Both the position numbers and the translations under genes were made by a program. 64,000 bases of DNA from Arthrobacter sp. OV608. GTDB taxonomy: Bacteria > Actinomycetota > Actinomycetes > Actinomycetales > Micrococcaceae. This document shows, piece by piece, positions 17,606 through 25,762 of the stretch. The notes beneath the pieces are model-generated. The model saw only the letters and a program-made list of their open reading frames with translations, was not told the DNA's origin and ran no database searches. How positions within the stretch are numbered: position 1 is the first letter of the stretch; each line of letters opens with the position of its first letter. The stretch covers positions 124,001 through 188,000 of the forward strand of contig FOEZ01000006.1 in the NCBI GenBank assembly GCA_900110595.1, given 5' to 3'.

Positions 17606-18898
17606 ATGCTTCTCGAAAGAGACCTCATCCAGTCAGTCGGCTTCCGCAACGTCACCGAGGGCGGGCGTGTGACCGGCTTCCAGTTCCGTGTCCGGATGCC
17701 TTCCTACCGCGGCATGGCCGCGTCGCTGATCGACGGCATCGCAGTCCGCGTGGGCAACATCGTCGACGTCGGCCCTGCCGTTCCGCGCTGGACCTTCGGC
17801 GGGCGGACCTACACGCTGCAGCAGCTCTGGGATAGCGACGGCGTGCGCTGGCCCCTTGAGGAAGCCGCCGTGGTCACCGTTCCATTCGACGGCGGCCTGC
17901 CGCAGGGCGTCCATGAACTCACCATCGAACTGCGGCTGCGCATGTCCTATATTCCCGTGGAGCACCAGCCCACCGTCCACCGCGTCAGCCGTGCGGTGAC
18001 GCTGGCCCCGGAGGGCGGCGGGGACACCTTCCGCTACGGCGTTTCCCTCTACAGCTACATGGGCGACTACGGCACGGTCATGGACCTGGAGACCGCGTTG
18101 GCCTCCATCGCGGACGTGGGCGCCACCGGCGTCGAGATCCTCGGCGAGGGCCACGTCCCCGGCTACCCCGAACCCGACCCTGCGTGGATCGACAACTGGT
18201 TCAGCCTGCTCGAGAAGTACTCCCTCGAGCCCACGAACTATGGATCCTGGATCGATACCCGCCTGCACCCGGGCCGGAGCATGACGGCTGCCGAGGGTGC
18301 AGAGGCGCTGCAGCGCGACCTGCGGCTGGCCCACCGGCTGGGCTTCGGCTTCGTGCGGCCCAAGATCGGCGTGGTGTCCAGCGACCTGGTCCCCGACCCT
18401 ATCTGGACTGAATCTGTGGAGCGTTCCCTGGACCTTGCCCACGAACTGGGGGTCATCATCTGCCCCGAGATCCATTCGCCCACGCCCATCAAGCATCCCG
18501 TCGTCGAGGACTACATTAGCCTCATCGAACGGACCGGAACCAAGAACTTCGGCCTGCTCATCGACACCGGCATCTTCCAGGACCGGCCCATCCCGCTGCG
18601 CGACGGCGAGACCCGCGAAACCCGGCCGGCCTTCCTGGACGGGATCGGCGTCGACCCGGCCGACTTCGCAGCGATTGCCCAGTACGTGGTGTTCATCCAG
18701 GCGAAGTTCCACGACATCAACGAGCAGCTCGAGGACCAGCAGATTCCCTGGCTGCCCGTGCTCAAGGCGCTCAAAGACGCGGGCTACACCGGCTACCTCT
18801 CCAGCGAATACGAAGGCGACCGGACGCCGTGGCGGGCCATCGAGCAGGTACGCCGCCAGCATTCCCTGATCCGCCGCATCACTTCCGAACTTCCCTGA
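17606..18898 (+). CDS. Single-chain beta-alpha C-glycoside deglycosidase-like protein (fusion 1)
   Basis: A 430-residue fusion. Residues 1-128 match the small beta subunit (DUF6379-like): MPSYRGMAASLIDGIAV, FGGRTYTLQQL and LRLRMSYIPVE. After a short glycine-rich linker (133-142), residues 143-430 form a xylose-isomerase-like TIM barrel like the alpha subunit. C-glycoside deglycosidases break the C-C bond between a 3-keto sugar and its aromatic aglycone. Metal ligands expected by comparison with the other alphas are Glu288, Asp320 and Glu401, but the usual histidine is Gln365 (FIQAKF). Known enzymes use separate alpha and beta chains. It is followed 29 bases later by fusion 2. Confidence 0.8.
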   Translation: MLLERDLIQSVGFRNVTEGGRVTGFQFRVRMPSYRGMAASLIDGIAVRVGNIVDVGPAVPRWTFGGRTYTLQQLWDSDGVRWPLEEAAVVTVPFDGGLPQGVHELTIELRLRMSYIPVEHQPTVHRVSRAVTLAPEGGGDTFRYGVSLYSYMGDYGTVMDLETALASIADVGATGVEILGEGHVPGYPEPDPAWIDNWFSLLEKYSLEPTNYGSWIDTRLHPGRSMTAAEGAEALQRDLRLAHRLGFGFVRPKIGVVSSDLVPDPIWTESVERSLDLAHELGVIICPEIHSPTPIKHPVVEDYISLIERTGTKNFGLLIDTGIFQDRPIPLRDGETRETRPAFLDGIGVDPADFAAIAQYVVFIQAKFHDINEQLEDQQIPWLPVLKALKDAGYTGYLSSEYEGDRTPWRAIEQVRRQHSLIRRITSELP

Positions 18899-18927
18899 CC
18901 CCTCCCTCCCAGCAAAGAGAACAGACA

Positions 18928-20406
18928 ATGCCAAACGGACTTCTTGACGATTCAAGCCTCCGCACCCACCCGGACGGCCTGGCCCTGGCCCTGACCCTGC
19001 CGTGGTACCGAAGCCTGTGGCTCTCCTCGGTCTCCAGTCTGCGGCTCAGTCTCGACGGGCAGGACGTGCCTGCCGATGACTTGGCCCTGGAACTTGGCGG
19101 CGTCCGCTACGCGCTCGCCGACCTCCCGGCCCAGAGCGAAACCCTCTGGTACCTGCAGGAGCACCCCCTGCTGATCGCCAAGCGGGATACCCCTGCAGCC
19201 CTGGGCGAGGAGCACACCGTACAGCTCATCGGAGAGCTGCGCCTGCCTTACATGCAGATCGCCCCGGGCCAGGACGGCGGGCCCGGGATGTACGTCCCCA
19301 ACTTCGTGAACCAGACACTCGAGCTGACCGTCACGGACAGGGCCGCTGCGGCTCCTGTATTAACGACTGCGGTCACCCCGCCTCCGCCAAAGGCTGAGGA
19401 CGATCCGTTCTCGCTCGGGCTCACCCTGTACTCGGCCAGCGCCGAGTTCCGGGCCGGCTGGTACGACTTCGACGGCCTGCTGAACCGTGTGGCGGAGCTC
19501 GGCATCGGCCCGGGCATCGAGATCGTGGCCTCCCAGGTCCTGCCGACGTATCCGCACGTCTCGGATGACTTCGCCCATTCCTGGCAGGAGGCCTTCGACC
19601 AGCACGGCTTCACCGCCAGCTCCTTCGGTGCCAACCTGGACATGGGCCGGCGCCGCGACCGGGACATGACACCCGATGAGGAATACGAGTTCACACAGAC
19701 GCTCTTCCGCGGTGCCAAGAAGCTCGGGTTCCCGCTGGTCCGCATCCAGAGCGCCAAGCCGGACCTGCTGCGGCGGCTGCTGCCGCTTGCCGAGGACCTG
19801 GAGCTCAAGCTTGCCTACGAGATCCACGCACCCCTGGGTCCCAACTCCCCGGAGATCATGAAGGTCCGCGACGTGTACGCGGAGCTCTATTCACCGCTGC
19901 TGGGCTTCGTGGCCGACTTCTCCTCCACTATGCACAGCATGTCCCCAACGCTCTTGCGGGCCGTCCGCCGTGCCGGACTCGACGACGAAGCCGTCCAAAA
20001 GCTGCAGGCCATCTGGGCCACCGACGCCCCCATGCGCGCGCGGCAGGAGGAGTTCATTGGCTACCTCCGGGCACGGGACTTCGATCCTGCCAGCCTTGGC
20101 GCCTTCGCCCACCTGGCCTTCAACATGCACGGCCATGTCAGCCCGCAGGATTGGGCGGACATCATGCCCCAAATCATGCACGTCCACGCGAAGTTCTACG
20201 ACATTGACGACGATGGCAACGAGCCCGCCATCGACTATCCGGAACTGGTCCGCGTGTTCGTGGACGGCGGCTACCGCGGCTACTGGTCCAGCGAATGGGA
20301 GGGCCATGCCTTCGCCGAGCTTGGCGAGGTGGATCCGCTTCTGCTGGTCCGCAAGCAGCACGACCTCATCCGCAAGAGCATGCGCTCGGCGCTGGCGTCG
20401 GCCTGA
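18928..20406 (+). CDS. Single-chain beta-alpha C-glycoside deglycosidase-like protein (fusion 2)
   Basis: A 492-residue fusion. Residues 1-137 resemble the beta protein encoded at 30733 (PWYRSLWLSSV, ETLWYL, LRLPYMQIAPG). A proline/alanine-rich linker spans about 138-160. Residues 161-492 closely resemble the alpha protein encoded at 28919, sharing NLDMGRR, RDMTPDEE, YEIHAP, DFSSTMHS, HVHAKFYDID and SSEWEGHAFA. All four expected metal ligands (Glu, Asp, His, Glu) are present. The start is ATG 18928 with AAAGAGA upstream. It probably cleaves a 3-keto-C-glycoside by itself and is the best candidate for an active one-chain enzyme. Confidence 0.83.
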   Translation: MPNGLLDDSSLRTHPDGLALALTLPWYRSLWLSSVSSLRLSLDGQDVPADDLALELGGVRYALADLPAQSETLWYLQEHPLLIAKRDTPAALGEEHTVQLIGELRLPYMQIAPGQDGGPGMYVPNFVNQTLELTVTDRAAAAPVLTTAVTPPPPKAEDDPFSLGLTLYSASAEFRAGWYDFDGLLNRVAELGIGPGIEIVASQVLPTYPHVSDDFAHSWQEAFDQHGFTASSFGANLDMGRRRDRDMTPDEEYEFTQTLFRGAKKLGFPLVRIQSAKPDLLRRLLPLAEDLELKLAYEIHAPLGPNSPEIMKVRDVYAELYSPLLGFVADFSSTMHSMSPTLLRAVRRAGLDDEAVQKLQAIWATDAPMRARQEEFIGYLRARDFDPASLGAFAHLAFNMHGHVSPQDWADIMPQIMHVHAKFYDIDDDGNEPAIDYPELVRVFVDGGYRGYWSSEWEGHAFAELGEVDPLLLVRKQHDLIRKSMRSALASA

Positions 20407-20427
20407 CCCCCCAGCGCTGTGCCTCCC

Positions 20428-20459
20428 CGGTGCCCGTCCGTTCACCCGGCCGGGCACCG
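20428..20459. terminator. Hairpin between convergent genes
   Basis: CGGTGCCCG (20428-20436) pairs with CGGGCACCG (20451-20459) across a 14-base loop, 20 bases after the fusion-2 stop. The next gene, a LysR, is convergent. There is no strong U-tract, so termination is plausible rather than certain. Confidence 0.5.
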
Positions 20460-20493
20460 CGGCCTTTAAGCCGGGGACCCTTAACTGCGGCTT

Positions 20494-21450
20494 TTAAGCC
20501 GGAGCTTGAGGAGCGTCCTTGGCGACCGCGGCGGCCACGATATCGGCCGCCTCCTTGAACAGGCCCCGCATCCACTCATGCTCCGAATCGCGGTTGTGCA
20601 CCGGATGCCACCACAGGGCGTTCACCAGCGGCGTGGCATCGAAGGGGAGCGGGAGGATCCGCACTCCGCCCACCCGCAGCGCGAAGGGTATCAGCGCCGC
20701 CTGGATGAGGGCGATCCGGTTGGTTCCCACCACGAAATGCGGCAAGGACTGGAAGCTCTCCACCACCACGTCCACGCGCGGCTCAACGCCCAGCTGCATG
20801 ATCTGGCGTTCCGCGGAGGTTGACGCCGACCTGGTCTGATAGGTCATCACCCACGGAAGTTCGGCGATGTTCTCCATGGTGATGCTGTCGCCGACGGCGT
20901 CGTTGGACGCAGAGACCACCGCCACCCAGCCGTCCCGCCACAGGTCCAGGTAGGGGAGCCCGGAAAGGAACCCGTGCGGAATCACCATGCCGTCCACGGA
21001 GCGGAGCCGGTTGGCTGCGTCTTCCACCACCATCGGATTGTGCAGCATGAACCGGAACCGGACGCCCGGCGCACGCTCGGCCGCAAGCTCGGAAACCACC
21101 CGGCCAACGGTGGTAAATCCATAATCGGAGCCGTAGATGGAGAACTCGCGCTCCGATTCAGCGGGCTCCCACGAGGCCTGGCTCTCGAAGACGCGCCGGG
21201 CCGCCTCCAGCGCCGTGGTGGTGTGCTCAGCCAGCCGCAGGGCGAAAGGGGTGAGCTCATACGCATTGCCGCGGCGGGCCAGGATGGGATCCCCAAAATG
21301 GGACCGGAGCCGCGCCAGCGAAGCACTCAGCGCCGGCTGGCTTAGGTGGAGCCGCTCGGCCGCCCTCGTCACGCTCCGCTCGGTAATGAGGGCATCCAGC
21401 GAGATCAGCAGGTTGAGGTCGAGCCGGGAAAGCAGGACATTATTCGTCAC
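20494..21450 (-). CDS. LysR-family regulator
   Basis: A 318-residue regulator from GTG 21450 (TTG 21507 or ATG 21504 would lengthen it by up to 19 residues). The N-terminal winged helix reads LDLNLLISLDALITERSVTRAAERLHLSQPALSASLARL. A NodD/NahR-like effector domain follows. It is divergent from the ABC binding-protein gene, with two ACTTATGT elements in the gap. It is a likely controller of the importer and perhaps more of the island, with an aromatic or glycoside co-inducer suggested by the subfamily. Confidence 0.87.
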   Translation of the reverse strand: MTNNVLLSRLDLNLLISLDALITERSVTRAAERLHLSQPALSASLARLRSHFGDPILARRGNAYELTPFALRLAEHTTTALEAARRVFESQASWEPAESEREFSIYGSDYGFTTVGRVVSELAAERAPGVRFRFMLHNPMVVEDAANRLRSVDGMVIPHGFLSGLPYLDLWRDGWVAVVSASNDAVGDSITMENIAELPWVMTYQTRSASTSAERQIMQLGVEPRVDVVVESFQSLPHFVVGTNRIALIQAALIPFALRVGGVRILPLPFDATPLVNALWWHPVHNRDSEHEWMRGLFKEAADIVAAAVAKDAPQAPA

Positions 21451-21571
21451 GGCTTGGCGATCTTTCAACGGTGAACTTTCGTCCCGCCAGTGTATCAGCG
21501 GCATCAATAGGGTCAGTGTGACGCATCACGTCCTCCGATGCACACCCAGGGCTTCCGCAGACCTCCGCGAA

Positions 21572-21602
21572 ACTTATGTCTAGCATCCGCAATACTTATG
21601 TG
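21572..21602 (+). promoter_or_regulatory. Candidate island operators, site 2 (two copies)
   Basis: ACTTATGTC (21572-21580) and ACTTATGTG (21594-21602) sit 22 bases apart, two helical turns, in the LysR/binding-protein divergent region. The spacing suits cooperative binding on one DNA face. Confidence 0.5.
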
Positions 21603-21689
21603 CTTTTTCTGCACATCTCCTGCATACTGATGAGTGACCGGGGTCACGGCTCCCGGATATTTTCGACAACGAAGTCAGAAAGGCTGAAC

Positions 21690-22979
21690 ATGGCACAGCA
21701 CCGCCACACCGCGGCTATGAAGGTTATCGGCGCCCTCGCCGTCCCAACCATCGCCGCCCTTGCTCTCACCGGTTGCTCAAGCTCCGCTGGCAGTACCTCA
21801 TCGTCGAATGGGTCCAAGGAGTTTTCCCTGTCTTTTGCGACGTCCAACACCATTGAGAGCCCGTTCCAAAAACTGGCCGAGGACTACATGAAGTCCCACT
21901 CCGATGTGAAAATCACTTTCAACCCGCAGCCCAACGACTCCTATGACCAGACCCTGCGCACCCAGCTCCAGGCAGGCAACGCCTCCGACGTCGTGGTGAC
22001 CTCGCCCGGCTCCGGCACCGGACGCAGCATCCTGCCGCTCGCCGAAGCCGGCTTCCTTGAGCCGCTGGACGACGCCGCCAAGGAACTGCTTCCCGAGGGA
22101 AGCGGCAGCACCTTCGGCCACGATGGCAAGGTCTACGGCCAGGCCACGGAAATCACCGTCGCTGCCCTTGTCTCGAATGAGACTGCCGCTGAGGCAGCCG
22201 GCGGCTTCCCCGCCGACTTTTCCTCCCTCCAGGAGCAGTGCAAGGCTCTGGAATCGTCCGGAAAGTCCCTCTTTGCCCTCGCCGGAGCAGCGCCTCCCAA
22301 TACCGGCCTGATGGCGATGTCCCTGGCGGCCTCCCGCGTCTATGCGGAAGACCCGAAATGGAACGACAAGCGCGCCGCCAAGGAGACCACCTTCGCCGGT
22401 TCCGACGGCTGGAAGTCAGCCCTCCAGGCAGTCAACACCCTTAAAGATGCGGGCTGCTTCCAGAAAGGTGCTGCGGGCGGCGGTTTCGACGCCATCACCA
22501 AGGGCCTTGCCGGCGGAACGTCCGTGAGCGGCTTCATCCCGGCCCCCAGCTGGAAGCAGCTTGAATCGGCCGCCGGCGGCGCCAAATTCGCTGTCCGGGC
22601 ACTGCCGGCTGAAAGCTCGAGCAAGAGCTACGTCTTCGCCAGCGCGAACTACGCCTTCTCCATCAACGCAGCCTCCAAGAACAAGGACGCCGCCAAAGCC
22701 TTCCTTGACTGGGCCGCCGAGCCCGAGCAGACCAAGGCATTCGCCGAAATCGACGGCGCGCTTCCGGTGACGGGCCTGGACAAGTACGACTTCGGAAGCG
22801 GCGCCTACAAGAACGTCGGCGACCTGATCAAGGACGGAAAGTACGGCCCCCTGCCGAACATCCAGTGGCCCAACTCTGCGGTCTACGATGCGCTGGCCAC
22901 AGGGGTCCAGGGCATCATTACCGGCCAGAAGAGCCCCGACCAGGTCCTGCAGGCCATGGACGCCGCCTGGGGCCAGTAG
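21690..22979 (+). CDS. Carbohydrate ABC transporter substrate-binding lipoprotein
   Basis: A 429-residue solute-binding protein. From ATG 21690 (AAAGG upstream) the signal peptide runs MKVIGALAVPTIAALALTG to a lipobox cysteine near residue 29, followed by a serine-rich tether. It captures a sugar or glycoside outside the membrane. Two permease genes follow at 23034 and 23997, forming a standard CUT1 importer, but there is no ATPase gene. In actinobacteria the shared MsiK-type ATPase usually fills this gap. Given the neighbours, a C-glycoside or its sugar is the likely ligand. Confidence 0.88.
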   Translation: MAQHRHTAAMKVIGALAVPTIAALALTGCSSSAGSTSSSNGSKEFSLSFATSNTIESPFQKLAEDYMKSHSDVKITFNPQPNDSYDQTLRTQLQAGNASDVVVTSPGSGTGRSILPLAEAGFLEPLDDAAKELLPEGSGSTFGHDGKVYGQATEITVAALVSNETAAEAAGGFPADFSSLQEQCKALESSGKSLFALAGAAPPNTGLMAMSLAASRVYAEDPKWNDKRAAKETTFAGSDGWKSALQAVNTLKDAGCFQKGAAGGGFDAITKGLAGGTSVSGFIPAPSWKQLESAAGGAKFAVRALPAESSSKSYVFASANYAFSINAASKNKDAAKAFLDWAAEPEQTKAFAEIDGALPVTGLDKYDFGSGAYKNVGDLIKDGKYGPLPNIQWPNSAVYDALATGVQGIITGQKSPDQVLQAMDAAWGQ

Positions 22980-23033
22980 AGCGTTCTTCACCATCAACGT
23001 TCCGACCACTCAAAGGGACAAGCAAGGAATACC

Positions 23034-23993
23034 ATGACTGCGACGATGCAACCGAAAAGCGAAGCAGCAGAAGCACCCCGGCGAGGCAGGCGCACCCCGG
23101 GGGCGGGCCAGAACGCCCGCTCCCGGGGCCGGGGCCTGGAGTTCGGACACTGGTGGTGGGCCCTGCCCGGGATCGCCCTGGTGTTTGCCATCCACTATGT
23201 GGCAACCGGAATCGGCGGATTCTTCGCCTTTACCAACTGGACGGGCATTGGCTCGTTCAAGATCACGGGCTGGGCCAACTTTGAAGCAATCTTCAAGGAC
23301 CCAACGAAAGTCGGAGCCCTCTCCAACACCCTCTTCCTGGCTTTCGGCTCAGTTCTGCTGGGCAACATCGCCGGGCTGGTCATCGCGCTGGGCCTGAACC
23401 GCGTCCTCAAGACGCGCTACATCCTCCGCACCCTGTTTTTTATGCCGGTGGTGCTCAGCCCGCTGGCCACGGCCTACATCTGGAAATACATCTTCGACTT
23501 CGACGGTCCGCTCAATGCCTTCCTGAAGGCCATCGGCGCCGGCGACCAGGCCAAACCATGGCTTGCCGACCCCCAGTGGGCCATCTGGACCGTCCTGGTG
23601 GTGCTGGTCTGGTCCTCCACCGGCTTCGCCATGGTGATCTTCATGGCCGGCCTGGCCGGCGTCCCCGCGGAAGTGGAGGAGGCGGCGGCCATCGACGGCG
23701 CCAACCTGTGGCAGCGGTTCCGCAACGTCACCCTGCCGGCCATCCGTCCCGCCGTCGCCATCGCCACCACACTCGGAATCGTCCAGGGACTGCGCGTCTT
23801 CGATCCCATCATGGCGCTCACCGGCGGCGGACCCGCCGGGGCCACGGAGACACTGGCCACCCAGGTCTACAAGCAGGCCTTTGCGCTCGGAAACTTCGGG
23901 GGCGGCGCCGCCCTGGCCCTGGTGCTCGCCGCCATCATCCTGATCTTCGCCGTACTCCAGCAGCGGCTGACGCGTTCGAACCCTGAGGACTAA
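23034..23993 (+). CDS. Sugar ABC transporter permease 1 (MalF-like)
   Basis: A 319-residue inner-membrane protein with six predicted segments. The EAA loop reads EVEEAAAIDGANLWQRFRNVTLPAI (about 218-242), which docks the ATPase. AAGGA lies upstream of the ATG. The N-terminal 40 residues are basic and cytoplasmic. It pairs with the next permease, three bases away, to form the channel for the ligand of the binding protein just upstream. Confidence 0.93.
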   Translation: MTATMQPKSEAAEAPRRGRRTPGAGQNARSRGRGLEFGHWWWALPGIALVFAIHYVATGIGGFFAFTNWTGIGSFKITGWANFEAIFKDPTKVGALSNTLFLAFGSVLLGNIAGLVIALGLNRVLKTRYILRTLFFMPVVLSPLATAYIWKYIFDFDGPLNAFLKAIGAGDQAKPWLADPQWAIWTVLVVLVWSSTGFAMVIFMAGLAGVPAEVEEAAAIDGANLWQRFRNVTLPAIRPAVAIATTLGIVQGLRVFDPIMALTGGGPAGATETLATQVYKQAFALGNFGGGAALALVLAAIILIFAVLQQRLTRSNPED

Positions 23994-23996
23994 GCC

Positions 23997-24833
23997 ATGT
24001 TCCGCTACACCAAACTCACCCTGCTCCGCGAAGTCGGCCTGTGGGCGCTCGCCCTGCTGTTCCTCACGCCGTTCTACTTCCTGGTGACAACAGCCCTGAA
24101 GCCGGACACCGAATTGTTCACCACCTCGGCCCTGGCTCCGCCCAAAAGCCCGGACTTCAGCAACTTCATCGACGTCCTCACCGCCACCGGCAACTCCAAC
24201 GTGGTGATGGGCCTGGTCAACAGCCTCATTATCACCGCGGGCAGCATCGTGGGACTCATCGCCCTCGGCTCCATCACCGGCTACGTCATCTCCCGCAGCA
24301 CCCGCCGCTGGAGCAAGGGCGCCTACTACCTCTTCCTCGTGGCCATCATCCTTCCGGGCCAGCTCGGCGCCGTCCCCCTCTACATGGGTGCGCGGGCATT
24401 GGGGCTCACCGGATCCGCATGGGGCCTGATCGTCCTCTACACCGGCATGCTCCTGCCGCTGTCGATCTTCCTCTACGCAAACTTCTTCCGCGGCCTCGGC
24501 ACGGACTATGAAGAAGCGGCCACCATCGACGGCGCCAGCAAGTCCCAGATCTTCTCCAAGGTGGTGTTCCCCATGATGGCTCCCGCCACGGGAACCGTCA
24601 CCATCTTCGCCGGGCTCATCGTGTGGAACGACTTCTTCACATCGCTGATCTTCCTCGGCGGCTCCGCCAACCAGACCCTGCCGGTGGCCATGTACTACTA
24701 CATCGGCTCCCTGGTCTCCCAGTGGAACTCCATCTTCGCCATTGTCATCGTGTCCATGATCCCCATCCTTGCCCTGTTCCTGTTCGCCCAAAAGCGCTTC
24801 ATCCAGGGCTTCTCCGGCGGCCTGAAAGGCTGA
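23997..24833 (+). CDS. Sugar ABC transporter permease 2 (MalG-like)
   Basis: A 278-residue inner-membrane protein with six segments. The EAA motif is DYEEAATIDGASKSQIFSKV (about 170-189). It starts three bases after the stop of permease 1, so the two are probably translated together. It completes the importer core, with the ATPase missing from this window. A 150-base spacer without clear features precedes the isomerase gene at 24986. Confidence 0.93.
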   Translation: MFRYTKLTLLREVGLWALALLFLTPFYFLVTTALKPDTELFTTSALAPPKSPDFSNFIDVLTATGNSNVVMGLVNSLIITAGSIVGLIALGSITGYVISRSTRRWSKGAYYLFLVAIILPGQLGAVPLYMGARALGLTGSAWGLIVLYTGMLLPLSIFLYANFFRGLGTDYEEAATIDGASKSQIFSKVVFPMMAPATGTVTIFAGLIVWNDFFTSLIFLGGSANQTLPVAMYYYIGSLVSQWNSIFAIVIVSMIPILALFLFAQKRFIQGFSGGLKG

Positions 24834-24985
24834 CCGGCCCGGCCGTCAAACCGCCGAGCCGGAAACCGCCAGGCACCAAACCGCACAAGCGGCCTGCCGT
24901 GATCCCTTGCGCCCAAAAACAGGCCCATCCGGGCAAAACCGCCCCACATTCCTACTGACCACCCTCAACTACCCAGGAGCCACGC

Positions 24986-25762
24986 ATGTACCAGCTCGCG
25001 CCCAACATCGACCTATTGTTCTCCGAAGCAGGCGCCAGCGCCGCAGACCGTGTCCGCGCCGCAGCTGCCGCCGGCTTCGATGCCGTCGAAATGTGGGGAC
25101 CCACGGGCAAGGACATTCCCGCCCTCAAGGAAGCCCTCGAGGAAACCGGAGTCCAGCTCACCGCCCAGCTGGCAGAGCCCCGGATGCAGTTCATGATCCC
25201 GCCCAAGGACCACGCGCCGTTCTACACCGGACTGGATGCCGGCGTCGAAGTGGCCCGCCAGCTTGGCTGCCCCCGCATTGTGGTGGGCAGCGGCACCGGC
25301 TTCGGCGGCCGCAAGCGGCAGGACCAGCTGGACGAACTGATCGAAATCTTCACCCAGGGCACAGCGCACATTGAGGGTTCCGGCATCACCCTGGTCCTCG
25401 AACCCGTGAATATCCGTGTTGACCACCCCGGGGCCCTCCTGGACCGCACCTCCGAAGCTGTCTACGTCGCCAGGGGCGTCAACTCGCCCAACTTCGGTGT
25501 CCTCTACGACCTCTACCACTCCACGGTAGAGGGCGAGGACGTGGCCGCAGAGCTCGCCAACGCCGGGGACCTCATCAAGTACGTGCAGGTCGCCGACGCC
25601 CCGGGCCGCGGCGAGCCGGGCTCCGGCTCCATCGACTGGCCCGCCCGCTTCGCGGACCTAAGGACCAGCGGCTACACCGGTCCCATCGGCCTCGAGTATT
25701 ACCCCACCATCGACTCGGCAAAGTCGGTGCGCCGCATCCAGGAACTGGTGGCGGGGCGGTGA
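24986..25762 (+). CDS. Hydroxypyruvate isomerase-like TIM-barrel sugar isomerase
   Basis: A 258-residue protein, the standard length of the hydroxypyruvate isomerase (Hyi/OtnI) group. It has MYQLAPNIDLLF at the start, AAAAGFDAVEMW after the first helix, LVLEPVN (metal Glu) and LYDLYHS, then HVQVAD-like IKYVQVADAPGRGEPGSG and a final Glu in IGLEYYP. A metal-dependent ketose/aldose isomerisation or epimerisation in the cytosol is expected. Its stop overlaps the GMC oxidase GTG (GTGA), tying it to sugar oxidation in this island. The substrate is unknown. Confidence 0.82.
   Translation: MYQLAPNIDLLFSEAGASAADRVRAAAAAGFDAVEMWGPTGKDIPALKEALEETGVQLTAQLAEPRMQFMIPPKDHAPFYTGLDAGVEVARQLGCPRIVVGSGTGFGGRKRQDQLDELIEIFTQGTAHIEGSGITLVLEPVNIRVDHPGALLDRTSEAVYVARGVNSPNFGVLYDLYHSTVEGEDVAAELANAGDLIKYVQVADAPGRGEPGSGSIDWPARFADLRTSGYTGPIGLEYYPTIDSAKSVRRIQELVAGR

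Noticed and set aside
24834..24985. Possible small RNA or riboswitch in the 150-base gap
   Set aside because: I see only scattered CAAACCG-type repeats and no consistent stem or conserved riboswitch core.
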